A stretch of DNA of 64,000 bases from Clostridia bacterium (GTDB lineage: Bacteria > Bacillota > Clostridia > CAKSNL01 > HGM11501): assembly GCA_017411325.1 (NCBI GenBank), contig JAFQQJ010000040.1, positions 1 to 64,000 of the forward strand, in the 5' to 3' direction. Below the pieces are notes generated by a model. That model saw only the letters and a list, made by a program, of their open reading frames with translations, made no database searches and was not told the origin of the DNA. The translations under genes and the position numbers were made by a program. Shown here in pieces: positions 43,509 through 52,507 of the stretch; position 1 is the stretch's first letter, and every line of letters starts with the position of its first letter.

Positions 43509-46429
43509 ACGCTAATACAATGCCTTTAGAAGCTGCTACAAGATTACTTATTGATCGTAATCTTGAAAATCTTGGTTGGAAATTAACCGGAAAAGATCAA
43601 AATGTTTATTGTGAACAGCCACGTACAGAAGCAGAAAAGAAAAAGCTTGGGGGTAAACGCCCCGACTATGTCCTTTATTCCAAGGAAAGTGATAAACCAC
43701 TTATAGTAATAGAAGCAAAGAAGAAAGGTTCTCGAATTGATACTGCTTTGGAGCAAGGTATTAGCTATGCGAGAGCTATTGATGCTCCTCTTGTTTTTGC
43801 TACTGACGGTGTTTTCTGCAAAGCATTTCATACCGTAGCGAACAGACCTCCTATTCTCAACGGTGAAGAAATAGATGAATTTATCCGTGAAGCACTTGCT
43901 TTACGTTATTTGACGTCCTATGAAGTAAACACTGTAAGTCCTAAAGTTCAGTATGACCGTAAGGAACTTATTCGAATTTTTGATGAGGCAAATAATATGC
44001 TCCGTGGTGAAGGTTTACGCGCTGGTATTGAGCGCTTTGGAGAATTTGCCAATATTCTTTTCCTAAAGCTGATTAGCGAAAGCGAACAGATAAAGCGTGA
44101 AAGTGGTATCCAAACCAAGTTTGATATTGCTTGTAGTTGGGATAGCATTAAACAGATCCCATCTTCAACTCGTATTGAATATATAAATAAGACGGTATAT
44201 GATAAGTTGAACGCATTGTATAATACCGACATTTTTACTCCGTTACAGATTAGGGATGCAAGCATTCTAAAGGAAATTATGGATAAGCTTGATCCTCTTA
44301 TGCTTACTGATGTAGATAGTGATGTTAAGGGTGATGCGTTTGAATATTTCTTAAAAGCTTCTACTTCTACAAAGAACGATTTAGGCGAATACTTTACTCC
44401 ACGTCATATAGTCAAGACAATGGTTCGCTTAGTTAATCCCCAAATTGGTGAAACCGTGTATGATCCATTCTGTGGAACGGGTGGATTTTTGATTGAAAGT
44501 TTCCGTCACGTTTATAATAATATGGCGAGAACGGAAGTCAATCTAAAAACATTGCGCGAAAGTACTGTTTATGGTAATGAGATTACCAATACTGCACGAA
44601 TTACAAAGATGAACATGATTCTTGCGGGTGACGGGCACAGCAATATCGCGATGAAGGATAGTCTTGCCAATCCCGTAGATGGAACTACTACCTATACAGA
44701 TGAGAACGGCGTTGTTCATCACAATGGTTTTGATATTGTTTTGGCTAATATGCCTTATTCTCAGAAAACTAAGCACGGAAGTCTTTATGATTTGCCGAGT
44801 ACAAATGGTGATAGTATTTGCGTTCAGCATTGTATGAAAGCTATCAATAGCGCTGCGGAGAATGGTAGAATGGCATTGGTTGTGCCTGAAGGTTTCTTAT
44901 TCCGAAAAGACCTTGCAAAAACACGTGAATATTTGTTGGATCATTGCCAACTTCAAAGCATTATATCTCTACCGCAAGGTGTATTTTTACCATACACGGG
45001 TGTCAAGACGGATATTATTTACGCAACACATGTTAACAAAAAAGTAAAAGCATCTGAGAAGAAAAAGAACTTTTGGTATTTTGATGTAAAGAGCGATGGA
45101 TACACATTGGATAACCATAGACGCAAATTAGATACATCGAGCGATTTGACCAAATACGAAGAATATCGAAAGTTGGACGAAGAACAGACCGCTGATATGA
45201 TGAAAGTGGGATTTGAAGTAATCCCACTTGATAAAGTGCGTCAAAACTCTTATATCCTTGTAGGAAGCCGGTATAGAATGTCGGAAGGGCAAAGCAAGTA
45301 TGAAACAGTTAGCTTTTCTGATGTTGCTACCCTAACAAGGGGTGTAAATTATCAAAAAGCACAGCAAACTACATTTAAAACCAAAAATATTATTCTCCCT
45401 GCTGACAATATTACGTTAGCAGGTGAACTGGATGTTGTAAAAGAAATTTATGTTGATGAAACAGTATCTTTAGCTGAAGAAAAACGATTAAAACAAAATG
45501 ATATTTTTATTTGTATGTCAAGTGGGAGCAAAGAACATATAGGGAAAGTCGCTTATATCGACCAAGATACGAATTATTATGCTGGCGGATTTATGGGCAT
45601 TATTCGTACAAATCCAAACAAATGCTTGTCGAAGTATTTATACTTTTATTTGTTAGCCTCTAAAAAGTATAGAGAAGAAATAAAATTACTAACACAAGGA
45701 GCTAATATTAACAACATTAGCAGCACTATAAATTCAATTAAAATCCCCCTTCCGTCAATTGAAGTACAACATCAGATAATATCAGAGCTTGATGGTTATA
45801 GGCAAGTTATTAGTGGGGCTAATCGCATAGTTAACAACTATAAAACAAATATTTCCATTAATCCAAAGTGGAATAATATCGCCTTGGGTGATATGTGTGA
45901 GTTTGAGTATGGTTTCACTGATACCGCTACCAAAGACGGAGATGTGCGTTATGTAAGGATTACAGACATTAATACCGACGGCACATTATCAAATGATGAT
46001 CCTAAATATGTATCATTAAGCGAAGAAAATAGAAAGTTTTTGTTAAACAAGAACGATGTTTTGGTCGCACGTATCGGTGCAACATATGGAAAAACTATGA
46101 TTTTTGATGGTGACCAAGATGCTATTTTCGCATCGTATTTAATCAGATTGAAATTTAATGAAAAAATTCTTCCCAAATATTATTTCTATTATGCTCAAAG
46201 TGAGCATTATTGGGATCAAGCCAAAAGGTTAGTTACTGGTGCAGGACAGCCACAGTTTAATGCCAATACGATAAAACTAATACGAGTTCCGCTTCCAAGC
46301 ATTGAAGAACAGCAACAGATTATTCAGCAATGCGATAATGAAAGAGAACTTGTGAAACCTGCTATTGCCATCTCTACAGTGTTCGCAAATAAAATAGAAG
46401 TCAAAGTAAACGAAGTTTGGAGTGAATAA
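43505..46429 (+). CDS. Fused HsdR-type nuclease / N6-adenine methyltransferase / two-TRD specificity protein (type IIB/IIG-like restriction-modification)
   Basis: A 974-residue single chain. Residues 1-135 form an HsdR_N-like nuclease: Asp54 (RPDYVLY), Glu70-x-Lys72 (VIEAKKKG) and QxxxY at 84-88 (QGISY). Residues 150-590 are HsdM-like: LGEYFTPRHIVKTMVRL, SAM motif I DPFCGTGGFL (320-329) and motif IV NMPY (415-418, in place of NPPF/Y). Residues 600-760 and 785-945 are two HsdS-type target recognition domains, each ending in a conserved PLPSIE stretch (IKIPLPSIEVQHQI, VPLPSIEEQQQI). No helicase or translocase motifs exist, so this is not a standard type I HsdR. The layout resembles type IIB/IIG enzymes such as AloI, with N6-adenine methylation at a bipartite site; cutting is inferred. 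ATG 43505 follows GGAGG by seven bases. Confidence 0.85.
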   Translation: MNANTMPLEAATRLLIDRNLENLGWKLTGKDQNVYCEQPRTEAEKKKLGGKRPDYVLYSKESDKPLIVIEAKKKGSRIDTALEQGISYARAIDAPLVFATDGVFCKAFHTVANRPPILNGEEIDEFIREALALRYLTSYEVNTVSPKVQYDRKELIRIFDEANNMLRGEGLRAGIERFGEFANILFLKLISESEQIKRESGIQTKFDIACSWDSIKQIPSSTRIEYINKTVYDKLNALYNTDIFTPLQIRDASILKEIMDKLDPLMLTDVDSDVKGDAFEYFLKASTSTKNDLGEYFTPRHIVKTMVRLVNPQIGETVYDPFCGTGGFLIESFRHVYNNMARTEVNLKTLRESTVYGNEITNTARITKMNMILAGDGHSNIAMKDSLANPVDGTTTYTDENGVVHHNGFDIVLANMPYSQKTKHGSLYDLPSTNGDSICVQHCMKAINSAAENGRMALVVPEGFLFRKDLAKTREYLLDHCQLQSIISLPQGVFLPYTGVKTDIIYATHVNKKVKASEKKKNFWYFDVKSDGYTLDNHRRKLDTSSDLTKYEEYRKLDEEQTADMMKVGFEVIPLDKVRQNSYILVGSRYRMSEGQSKYETVSFSDVATLTRGVNYQKAQQTTFKTKNIILPADNITLAGELDVVKEIYVDETVSLAEEKRLKQNDIFICMSSGSKEHIGKVAYIDQDTNYYAGGFMGIIRTNPNKCLSKYLYFYLLASKKYREEIKLLTQGANINNISSTINSIKIPLPSIEVQHQIISELDGYRQVISGANRIVNNYKTNISINPKWNNIALGDMCEFEYGFTDTATKDGDVRYVRITDINTDGTLSNDDPKYVSLSEENRKFLLNKNDVLVARIGATYGKTMIFDGDQDAIFASYLIRLKFNEKILPKYYFYYAQSEHYWDQAKRLVTGAGQPQFNANTIKLIRVPLPSIEEQQQIIQQCDNERELVKPAIAISTVFANKIEVKVNEVWSE

Positions 46430-46431
46430 AT

Positions 46432-47214
46432 ATGTCAGATGTAGTTGATTATACTGATGTTCCGTATCTACAAGAAATATTGAATTATCTTCCGATTGAT
46501 CCTGCTGATGAAGAAGATGTAATCAATTACATTCAAAACATTACCAATCTCATTGCAGTCAATTATAAATATGGGCAATATCAATTTGCTTATTTTGGAA
46601 TTCATTTGCTGTATATGACTTATATCTACTGTTCTGCGTGGAAGATAAGCCAGATCGAACCAGATAGATATAAAGATGCTATAATATATGCAAGGTCGTA
46701 TTCGGGAAGAGAAAATGAATTCAAAATTGAAGAACCCGAATCTGTATTTGTTTACAGTTTAATGCCCGAAAGTGATATTGCTAAGATTTTTAAAATTGTT
46801 GGTTTAGACAATTCACAAATAACGAATGTTGGTGAATACGTCAAAACTCGGAATGAAATGGCGCACGCCTCCGGTAAATTTGAAATTCTCAACGAAGAGA
46901 GTTTTGATACAAATGTTCATAGCCTTTATATCTCTATTAAGAATATTCATAGCAAAATGGATGCTTGTATTAGGAAATGGTACGAGCAAGTGCTATTGAG
47001 CTTTTGCAATGGGGAGTTTGAAGGTTATGAAAATCCAAAAGACGTTATTTTAGAACAAATGATACAGTCGTTTAAGTTATCTGTAAATGAACTGCTTGTT
47101 TGTAATGAAATGAGTGTGAGCAGTTTGATAACTGCACATAGAGGATATCAAACAAAGTTGAAAGAATTCAAAAAGGCTGTATCTAATCATTGTCAAGAAA
47201 TGGGATACATATGA
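46432..47214 (+). CDS. HEPN-motif protein encoded with the RM fusion
   Basis: A 260-residue mostly helical protein, not recognised as a named family. The sequence YVKTRNEMAHASGKFEI contains R140-x4-H145, the signature of HEPN ribonuclease domains. The flanking polar residues (RNxxAH) agree with HEPN families such as those in toxin-antitoxin and abortive infection systems. The start follows GGAGTGA and lies two bases after the RM stop codon, so it is co-translated. Anticodon nucleases PrrC and RloC, also of the HEPN superfamily, are guarded by type I RM systems; a similar backup role is possible but unproven. It could instead be an accessory or structural HEPN. Confidence 0.65.
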   Translation: MSDVVDYTDVPYLQEILNYLPIDPADEEDVINYIQNITNLIAVNYKYGQYQFAYFGIHLLYMTYIYCSAWKISQIEPDRYKDAIIYARSYSGRENEFKIEEPESVFVYSLMPESDIAKIFKIVGLDNSQITNVGEYVKTRNEMAHASGKFEILNEESFDTNVHSLYISIKNIHSKMDACIRKWYEQVLLSFCNGEFEGYENPKDVILEQMIQSFKLSVNELLVCNEMSVSSLITAHRGYQTKLKEFKKAVSNHCQEMGYI

Positions 47215-47244
47215 TTTGATTAATGTATGTTTCCGTATTGCGAG

Positions 47245-47261
47245 AGTTCAAATCCCGTAAG
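47245..47261 (+). repeat. Right 17-bp inverted repeat with T-arm-like sequence
   Basis: AGTTCAAATCCCGTAAG, one base different from the reverse complement of 43083-43099. It lies 31 bp after the HEPN gene stop and is followed by ACTCCGCCA, resembling a tRNA 3' acceptor end. Confidence 0.7.
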
Positions 47262-47299
47262 CACTCCGCCAAAAATATCTTTTTTATAGCCCTTACACA

Positions 47300-47370
47300 G
47301 AAAACAAAGTTTTCTATTTCACAATTTACGCAGTAAATTATTTCATATCGAGCAAAGCGAGATATTTCAT
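47300..47370. repeat. Three short hairpins separated by ATTTCAY spacers
   Basis: GAAAAC-AAA-GTTTTC (47300-47314), AATTTAC-GCA-GTAAATT (47323-47339) and ATATCGAGC-AAA-GCGAGATAT (47345-47365, imperfect) are each followed by TATTTCAC or ATTTCAT. This is a modular palindromic array of unknown role. Confidence 0.55.
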
Positions 47371-47435
47371 TTAAGGTATTTACCAAAACCCTTGCTATTA
47401 CTGCATTTTACAATAAATCCTATAACATCACTCAC

Positions 47436-47536
47436 ACCAAAACACTAAAAAGCAATCTCGCAAGGGATTGCTTTTTTTGTGTTTACAGTAGATAAAGGGA
47501 TTTGAACTTGTCGTAAGCATTTTCTTTTGAAAATGC
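47436..47536 (+). repeat. 100-bp direct repeat flanking the restriction-modification island, right copy
   Basis: Near-identical to 42825-42924, starting at the ACCA equivalent and including the GCAA-tetraloop terminator (47452-47471). No complete tRNA precedes it. Confidence 0.85.
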
Positions 47537-47564
47537 CTATGTCCCGCCTCCTTTGGCCGGAAAG

Positions 47565-47597
47565 AAAGTTCTTGGTCTTTTGACCAAGGACTTTTTT
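47565..47597 (+). terminator. Intrinsic terminator downstream of the island
   Basis: AAAGTTCTTGGTC (47565-47577) pairs with GACCAAGGACTTT (47582-47594), with one G-U, followed by TTT. Confidence 0.8.
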
Positions 47598-47649
47598 CAT
47601 TGTGTACGATATTTTCACTTGTCCCCTGCCGGATGAGTTTTCGTGCCTG

Positions 47650-47678
47650 TTGACACGATTCTTTTATTTTGGTAACAT
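47650..47678 (+). promoter_or_regulatory. Promoter of the sugar isomerase gene
   Basis: TTGACA (47650-47655), 17-bp spacer, TAACAT (47673-47678), 29 bp before ATG 47708. Confidence 0.55.
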
Positions 47679-47707
47679 ATACTAATCATAATAAAGGTCG
47701 TGATATT

Positions 47708-48457
47708 ATGCAGGGACTTGTATCGGTTTCTTTTCGCAAACATAGCGTTGAAGAAATAATTTCTGCCGCTAAAAAAGCAAACCTTAAATACATCGAATGG
47801 GGCAGCGATGTTCACGCCCCCGCAAATGATATAGCAAATCTCAAAAAAATCAAGGCCCTTCAGGAAGAAAGCGGAATCATCTGCTCATCCTACGGAACAT
47901 ATTTTGTCATAGGCGAATCCGAGCCCGACGAACTATATGGCTACATTAATGCTGCCAAAATGCTGGGGACAAATATTTTAAGACTCTGGTGCGGCAACAA
48001 AAATTACGAAGACTACACCGAAACTGAGTGTGCATCGCTTATTGCTCTTTGCAAGAAATATGCTCTTATTGCAGAAAAAAACGAAGTATATTTATGTATG
48101 GAATGTCACAACAATACATTCACCAATTGCCCGGAAGGGGCCAAAATGCTTATAAAAAGCGTAAATTCAAAGAATTTCCTTATGTACTGGCAACCGAATC
48201 AGTTTAAGACATTTGATGAAAACATCAAATATGCCAAAGAAATTTCTCCCTACACCAGAATTTTACACGTATTTAACTGGCAAGGAACTAAAAAGTTTCC
48301 TCTTTACGATGGAATTGATACCTGGATACAATACTTAAAATGTTTCCCCGAAAACATTTTTTGTTTACTTGAATTTATGCCTGACAATGATATTTTGTCA
48401 TTGCCCCGGGAAGCAGAAACCTTAAAAGAAATAACAAAAAGGAGAAAGTATTTATGA
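47708..48457 (+). CDS. Sugar phosphate isomerase/epimerase family protein (xylose isomerase-like TIM barrel)
   Basis: A 249-residue TIM-barrel protein. Metal-site carboxylates and histidines are visible in YIEWGSDVHAP (Glu), VYLCMECHNNTF (Glu, His), ILHVFNWQG (His) and CLLEFMPDN (Glu). Members isomerise or epimerise sugars, inositols or hydroxypyruvate. ATG 47708 is preceded by the extended Shine-Dalgarno-like AAGGTCGTGAT. It overlaps the next gene by 4 bp. The substrate may come from the glycan operon on the facing strand. Confidence 0.8.
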   Translation: MQGLVSVSFRKHSVEEIISAAKKANLKYIEWGSDVHAPANDIANLKKIKALQEESGIICSSYGTYFVIGESEPDELYGYINAAKMLGTNILRLWCGNKNYEDYTETECASLIALCKKYALIAEKNEVYLCMECHNNTFTNCPEGAKMLIKSVNSKNFLMYWQPNQFKTFDENIKYAKEISPYTRILHVFNWQGTKKFPLYDGIDTWIQYLKCFPENIFCLLEFMPDNDILSLPREAETLKEITKRRKYL

Positions 48458-49455
48458 AAAGCATTTTCTTATGCAATAACCCTGATGCCGTAAAGAAAGT
48501 TTTTTCTTCAGAAACAGTAAACATTCTTAAAGAAAAAGCAGGTCTTTCTTCCGATTGCTTCACTGAAAACGATTTAAGGGTAAGTCCCGATAAATTCAAG
48601 GACACCCGATATATATTTTCAACCTGGGGAATGCCCGAATTAACGAAAGAACAGATAGAAAAATACTTTCCTTCCCTGGAGTGCATATTTTATGGAGCCG
48701 GCTCTGTACAAAGCTTTGCAAGACCATTTCTTAACTGTAGCATAAAGGTGTTCAGCTCCTGGGCGGCAAATGCCATCCCGGTTGCAGAATATACTTCTGC
48801 GCAAATCATCCTTGCCAATAAAGGCTTTTACAGGCTCTCACGTGAGTTGAAAGAAAAGGATTACAACGACGTCAAAGTCTCCGCAAAAGATTTTCCCGGA
48901 AACTATGAATCGGCACTCGGAATTATCGGTGCCGGAATGATAGGCAAAAAAGTAATTAAGATGCTAAAAAATGTGAATATCCGAATATACGTCTTCGACC
49001 CGTTTTTACCTGATGATAAAGTCAAGGAGCTCAATGTCACGAAAACAACCCTTGAAGAAATTTTCTCCCGGTGCGATGTTATATCTAACCATCTGGCTGA
49101 CAATTCCGATACAAAAGAAATGCTTAACTACAATCTTTTTTCAAAAATGAAGCCGAATTCCACCTTTATAAATACGGGAAGAGGCGTACAGGTAGCGGAA
49201 AAAGACTTAATCAGGGTATTAACGGAAAGACCGGACATCACAGCAATACTTGATGTAACAAAGCCCGAGCCTCCCGAAAAGACTTCTCCCCTCTATACAC
49301 TTGATAACTGCATACTTACTCCACACATTGCGGGCTCATCTTCAAACGAGCTGCGCCGTATGGGAGACTATATGAAAGATGAATTCCTGCTCTACACAGA
49401 AAACAAGCCCACACACTACGAAGTTACGCTTAAAATGCTCGAAACTATGGCATAA
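48454..49455 (+). CDS. D-2-hydroxyacid dehydrogenase (NAD-binding)
   Basis: A 333-residue dehydrogenase related to phosphoglycerate dehydrogenase. The Rossmann motif is LGIIGAGMIGKKVIKML. Catalytic residues lie in INTGRGVQVAEKDL (Arg) and LTPHIAGSSSNE (His). There is no ACT domain. It reduces a 2-keto acid or oxidises a 2-hydroxy acid; the substrate is unknown. Its start overlaps the isomerase stop (ATGA), a two-gene operon. A strong bidirectional terminator follows. Confidence 0.85.
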   Translation: MKSIFLCNNPDAVKKVFSSETVNILKEKAGLSSDCFTENDLRVSPDKFKDTRYIFSTWGMPELTKEQIEKYFPSLECIFYGAGSVQSFARPFLNCSIKVFSSWAANAIPVAEYTSAQIILANKGFYRLSRELKEKDYNDVKVSAKDFPGNYESALGIIGAGMIGKKVIKMLKNVNIRIYVFDPFLPDDKVKELNVTKTTLEEIFSRCDVISNHLADNSDTKEMLNYNLFSKMKPNSTFINTGRGVQVAEKDLIRVLTERPDITAILDVTKPEPPEKTSPLYTLDNCILTPHIAGSSSNELRRMGDYMKDEFLLYTENKPTHYEVTLKMLETMA

Positions 49456-49492
49456 AAAATCCCTGTCCGTTTACCACGGACAGGGATTTTTT
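49454..49492. terminator. Bidirectional terminator between the dehydrogenase and the GRE operon
   Basis: A perfect 17-bp stem (49454-49470 with 49476-49492, core TCCCTGTCCGT, loop TTACC) with A6/T6 flanks. Confidence 0.92.
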
Positions 49493-49499
49493 GCTTCGT

Positions 49500-50393
49500 T
49501 TACATTATTTCAAGTATTTTATCGGTTTTATCCTTTATTTTTTCAAGATACGGCAAAATCGCATCACGGCTTAAAAATTCACAGTTTTCATATTTCTGTT
49601 CTCTTCCAAGGCTTTTCATTTTTTCTGTTCCCAATGGATGATACGGCATAAATTGTACCTTCTTCACGGAAGAAACAGATGCAGAAAGCTCCGCAATCTT
49701 TTCAAAATGTTCATCTGTCAGATTGATACCGGGAATTATCGGACATCTTAAAATAATTTCCGATCCCGTTGCATTCAGATATTTAAGATTTTCCATTATC
49801 AGTTTATTTGATACTCCCGTGTACTTTATATGCTCACTTTCGTCAAAGATTTTTACGTCATAAAGCCAGAGGTCTGTATATTTTGCTATTTCATAAAGCT
49901 TTCCCGGATAATAACCGCTTGTTTCAATTGCTGTATGTACGCCTTTTTCTTTGGCTCCTTTAAGCAATTTTAGAGAAAAGTCATACTGCATAAGCGGTTC
50001 GCCTCCGGAAAGAGTCATTCCGCCGGTTTTCCGATAGAATAAAATATCCTTAAAAACTTCATCAAGAACTTTATCGGCATCCATTTCTTCGCCTGTATAC
50101 AAAAGTGCATCCGCATTGCATCTCGATGTGCAGCATCCGCATCCTATGCATTTTCCCCGCATAAACATATGGCTTCCGCCTGAAAACAGATGGGCATTAT
50201 TTTTGCATACCAAAGCGCACTCTTTGCACCCTATGCATTTATCCGCCACATACATAATTTCAGAAGCCGCTTTTTGAGATTCGGGGTTATGGCACCATAT
50301 ACAGGACAGCGGACAACCTTTTAAAAACACCGTTGTTCTTATTCCGGGACCGTCACTCGTCGAGAAACGCTGAATATTAAATACTTTCCCCAT
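49500..50393 (-). CDS. Glycyl radical enzyme activase (radical SAM)
   Basis: A 297-residue radical SAM protein with the CxxxCxxC motif in CPLSCIWCHNPES, binding a 4Fe-4S cluster that cleaves SAM. Two ferredoxin-type clusters sit in the insert (CIGCKECALVCKNNAH, CIGCGCCTSRCNADAL), as in activases of dehydratase-type glycyl radical enzymes. GGMTLSGGEPLMQ is the SAM-binding GGE motif. It installs the glycyl radical on the adjacent enzyme; its ATG lies one base after that stop codon. Confidence 0.92.
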   Translation of the reverse strand: MGKVFNIQRFSTSDGPGIRTTVFLKGCPLSCIWCHNPESQKAASEIMYVADKCIGCKECALVCKNNAHLFSGGSHMFMRGKCIGCGCCTSRCNADALLYTGEEMDADKVLDEVFKDILFYRKTGGMTLSGGEPLMQYDFSLKLLKGAKEKGVHTAIETSGYYPGKLYEIAKYTDLWLYDVKIFDESEHIKYTGVSNKLIMENLKYLNATGSEIILRCPIIPGINLTDEHFEKIAELSASVSSVKKVQFMPYHPLGTEKMKSLGREQKYENCEFLSRDAILPYLEKIKDKTDKILEIM

Positions 50394-50394
50394 T

Positions 50395-52485
50395 TTATAT
50401 TTTATGCTCCGTTCTTAATATAACTTCGTTCTGCATAGTTTTTGAAAGTCTTGTAAAATAGTCGCTGTATCCGCCTATTCTCACAACAAGGTCACGATAT
50501 TCTCCGGGATTTTCCTGTGCCTTTAAGAGAGTTTCCCTGTCTGTTACATTAATCTGAATTTCAAATCCTCCGCGCTGCATAAACACCCTGATTATGTTTT
50601 TTACATTTTCCTTTGAATTTGTTCCGAGCGATGATTTTGAAAACTTCATATTTACCGCTACCCCGCCTATAAATTCTTGGTGTTCCCACTTTGTAGCGGA
50701 TAATATTGAAGCCGTAGGGCCTTTCATTTCTCTTCCCTGACACGGTCCCGAACCATCTCCAAGGGGAAAACCCGCACATCGTCCGTCAGGCGTTGCCCCT
50801 GTTTCCCGTCCGAAAATATCGTGCATTATCCAGCAGAAAACACTGGGGATAAGTCTTTCGTTTTCAGCTTTGTCCCCGTATTTTTCACATTCGGACACAA
50901 GATGCTCCGTGAGTTCATTAAAGAGATAATCAACTTCATCTGTATCGTTTCCGTATTTCGGAATTTTAAGAAGCAGCTTAAGCCTTTTTTCTTCATTACC
51001 TTCAAAGTTTTCATCAAGGAGTTTTTTCATTCCGGACATTGTCATTTCCTTTTTTTCGAAAACCATTTTCTTTAAGGCAAACAAAGAATCCACAAGATTT
51101 GCCATCCCCACAAAGCTGGGCATTATAAAGTTATATCTTGCTCCGCCTTTTTCAATGTCAGTTCCTTTGTCCAGACAGTCATTTACAAGGCAGGACAAAA
51201 AAGGCTTGAAGGAATTCTCTTTTCTTACTTTACGCATATGCTTTTGCGCTTTATAATTTGCTTTTATTGCTTCATCAATTTTTTCATAATACGCCTTAAG
51301 CAGCTCATTGAAGGAATCATATTCTCTGTCCATAAGCGAAAGCAAAATCGCCGGCATATTGGTGTAAGGACTTGCCACCCACACATTTGAAGATGCCACC
51401 GGCGTTATTTCCACACAGGTGCTGTGAATATAATTCCTTGCCTCTTTTTCAGGAACTCCGTAGCTCGTGAGCCCTTTTGTAATAACTTCATCATTAAAAA
51501 ATGCAGGATGGGAAAAGCCTTTTAGCAAAAGCTCTGTAGCCTTATCGATGAAATTCTCCTCCATATCATCTGTACAGCAAAGACCTACTGCCGGATATAC
51601 AAGCCTTATGTCTTCAATCACCTGCATACCCATCATAGTAAGCTCGTTTCCCACCGTATTTCCGTTTTCGTCTTTTCCGCCGAGCATATATCCCGATGAA
51701 AGTCCGTTCGGCACACGGTTATTTATCTGAATTCCGAGACAGTCAAGCAAAATCTGCGCTTCTTCCTTCGTTATTTTTCCGCTTTTTATATCCTCAGTAT
51801 AATAAGGGTAAAGATAACGGTCGATATGACCGAGCTGAAACTGTTGCATATTGAGCCTGAAAGGATCCATAGAAAGAGCATAGGTCACAAAATGCACCGA
51901 CTGCAGAGCTTCATAAAAGCTTTCCGCAGGATTTTTCGGAACCTTCATCATTGTTTCCGAAAGGCGCAAAAGCTCCCCTTTACGTACGTCGTCTTTCTCT
52001 TCTTCTGCAAGTTTACGTGCTTCCCTGGCATAATTTTCCGAATGCTTTATAACACCTTCAATACATCTTACCACTGCCCTGTAAAAGCGCTTTTTATCTG
52101 TATCGGAATTTACGGCAAGCTTTTTTGCTTTTTCAGCTATCCCCGAAAGTCCCGATGAAAGCAAAAGGTCATAATCCACCGCCATATGAGAATCCTGCCC
52201 ACCTCCTGCTTTTCTTGATATCTCCATTGCCAAAGGATAAACTTGTTCTTCCCATCTTTTTCTGTTTTCAGGCGTCAAAACATCCTTACACTTTCCGGCA
52301 ATCAGTTCTCCTGCCGATATCTGAGGCGTGAGATTTAAAAAGGCATGGTAAAAAGCCTCGGCATAGCGTTCTTCAAAAACGCTATTTTCGTTTGCGAGGT
52401 AATACTCATAGAAATTAAGATGAAATTCATCATAATTGGCACGTTTATTCAATGCTTCTGTTCTGAGTTTTTCTATCCTGTACAT
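50395..52485 (-). CDS. Glycyl radical enzyme (PFL/dehydratase family), substrate unknown
   Basis: A 696-residue protein. The catalytic cysteine is Cys357 in STCVEITPV, with Glu359, the C-x-E arrangement of dehydratase and lyase types. The glycyl radical is Gly672 in VRIGGYSDYF, near the C-terminus. It is shorter than the ~760-850 residues common for PFL, CutC or glycerol dehydratases. The operon context (rhamnosidase, other hydrolases) suggests a diol or other sugar-derived substrate; this is inference. The start follows GGGAGGGG. It is oxygen-sensitive by family, fitting an anaerobe. Confidence 0.9.
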   Translation of the reverse strand: MYRIEKLRTEALNKRANYDEFHLNFYEYYLANENSVFEERYAEAFYHAFLNLTPQISAGELIAGKCKDVLTPENRKRWEEQVYPLAMEISRKAGGGQDSHMAVDYDLLLSSGLSGIAEKAKKLAVNSDTDKKRFYRAVVRCIEGVIKHSENYAREARKLAEEEKDDVRKGELLRLSETMMKVPKNPAESFYEALQSVHFVTYALSMDPFRLNMQQFQLGHIDRYLYPYYTEDIKSGKITKEEAQILLDCLGIQINNRVPNGLSSGYMLGGKDENGNTVGNELTMMGMQVIEDIRLVYPAVGLCCTDDMEENFIDKATELLLKGFSHPAFFNDEVITKGLTSYGVPEKEARNYIHSTCVEITPVASSNVWVASPYTNMPAILLSLMDREYDSFNELLKAYYEKIDEAIKANYKAQKHMRKVRKENSFKPFLSCLVNDCLDKGTDIEKGGARYNFIMPSFVGMANLVDSLFALKKMVFEKKEMTMSGMKKLLDENFEGNEEKRLKLLLKIPKYGNDTDEVDYLFNELTEHLVSECEKYGDKAENERLIPSVFCWIMHDIFGRETGATPDGRCAGFPLGDGSGPCQGREMKGPTASILSATKWEHQEFIGGVAVNMKFSKSSLGTNSKENVKNIIRVFMQRGGFEIQINVTDRETLLKAQENPGEYRDLVVRIGGYSDYFTRLSKTMQNEVILRTEHKI

Positions 52486-52507
52486 TAAAACCCCTCCCGT
52501 AAAATTA

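Noticed and set aside
43505..46429. A conventional type I RM system
   Set aside because: There is no HsdR helicase/translocase and no separate hsdM or hsdS; all parts are in one chain, fitting a type IIB/IIG-like layout better.
46432..47214. A separate HsdS or methylase subunit
   Set aside because: No TRD or methyltransferase motifs; the only clear motif is the HEPN-type R-x4-H.
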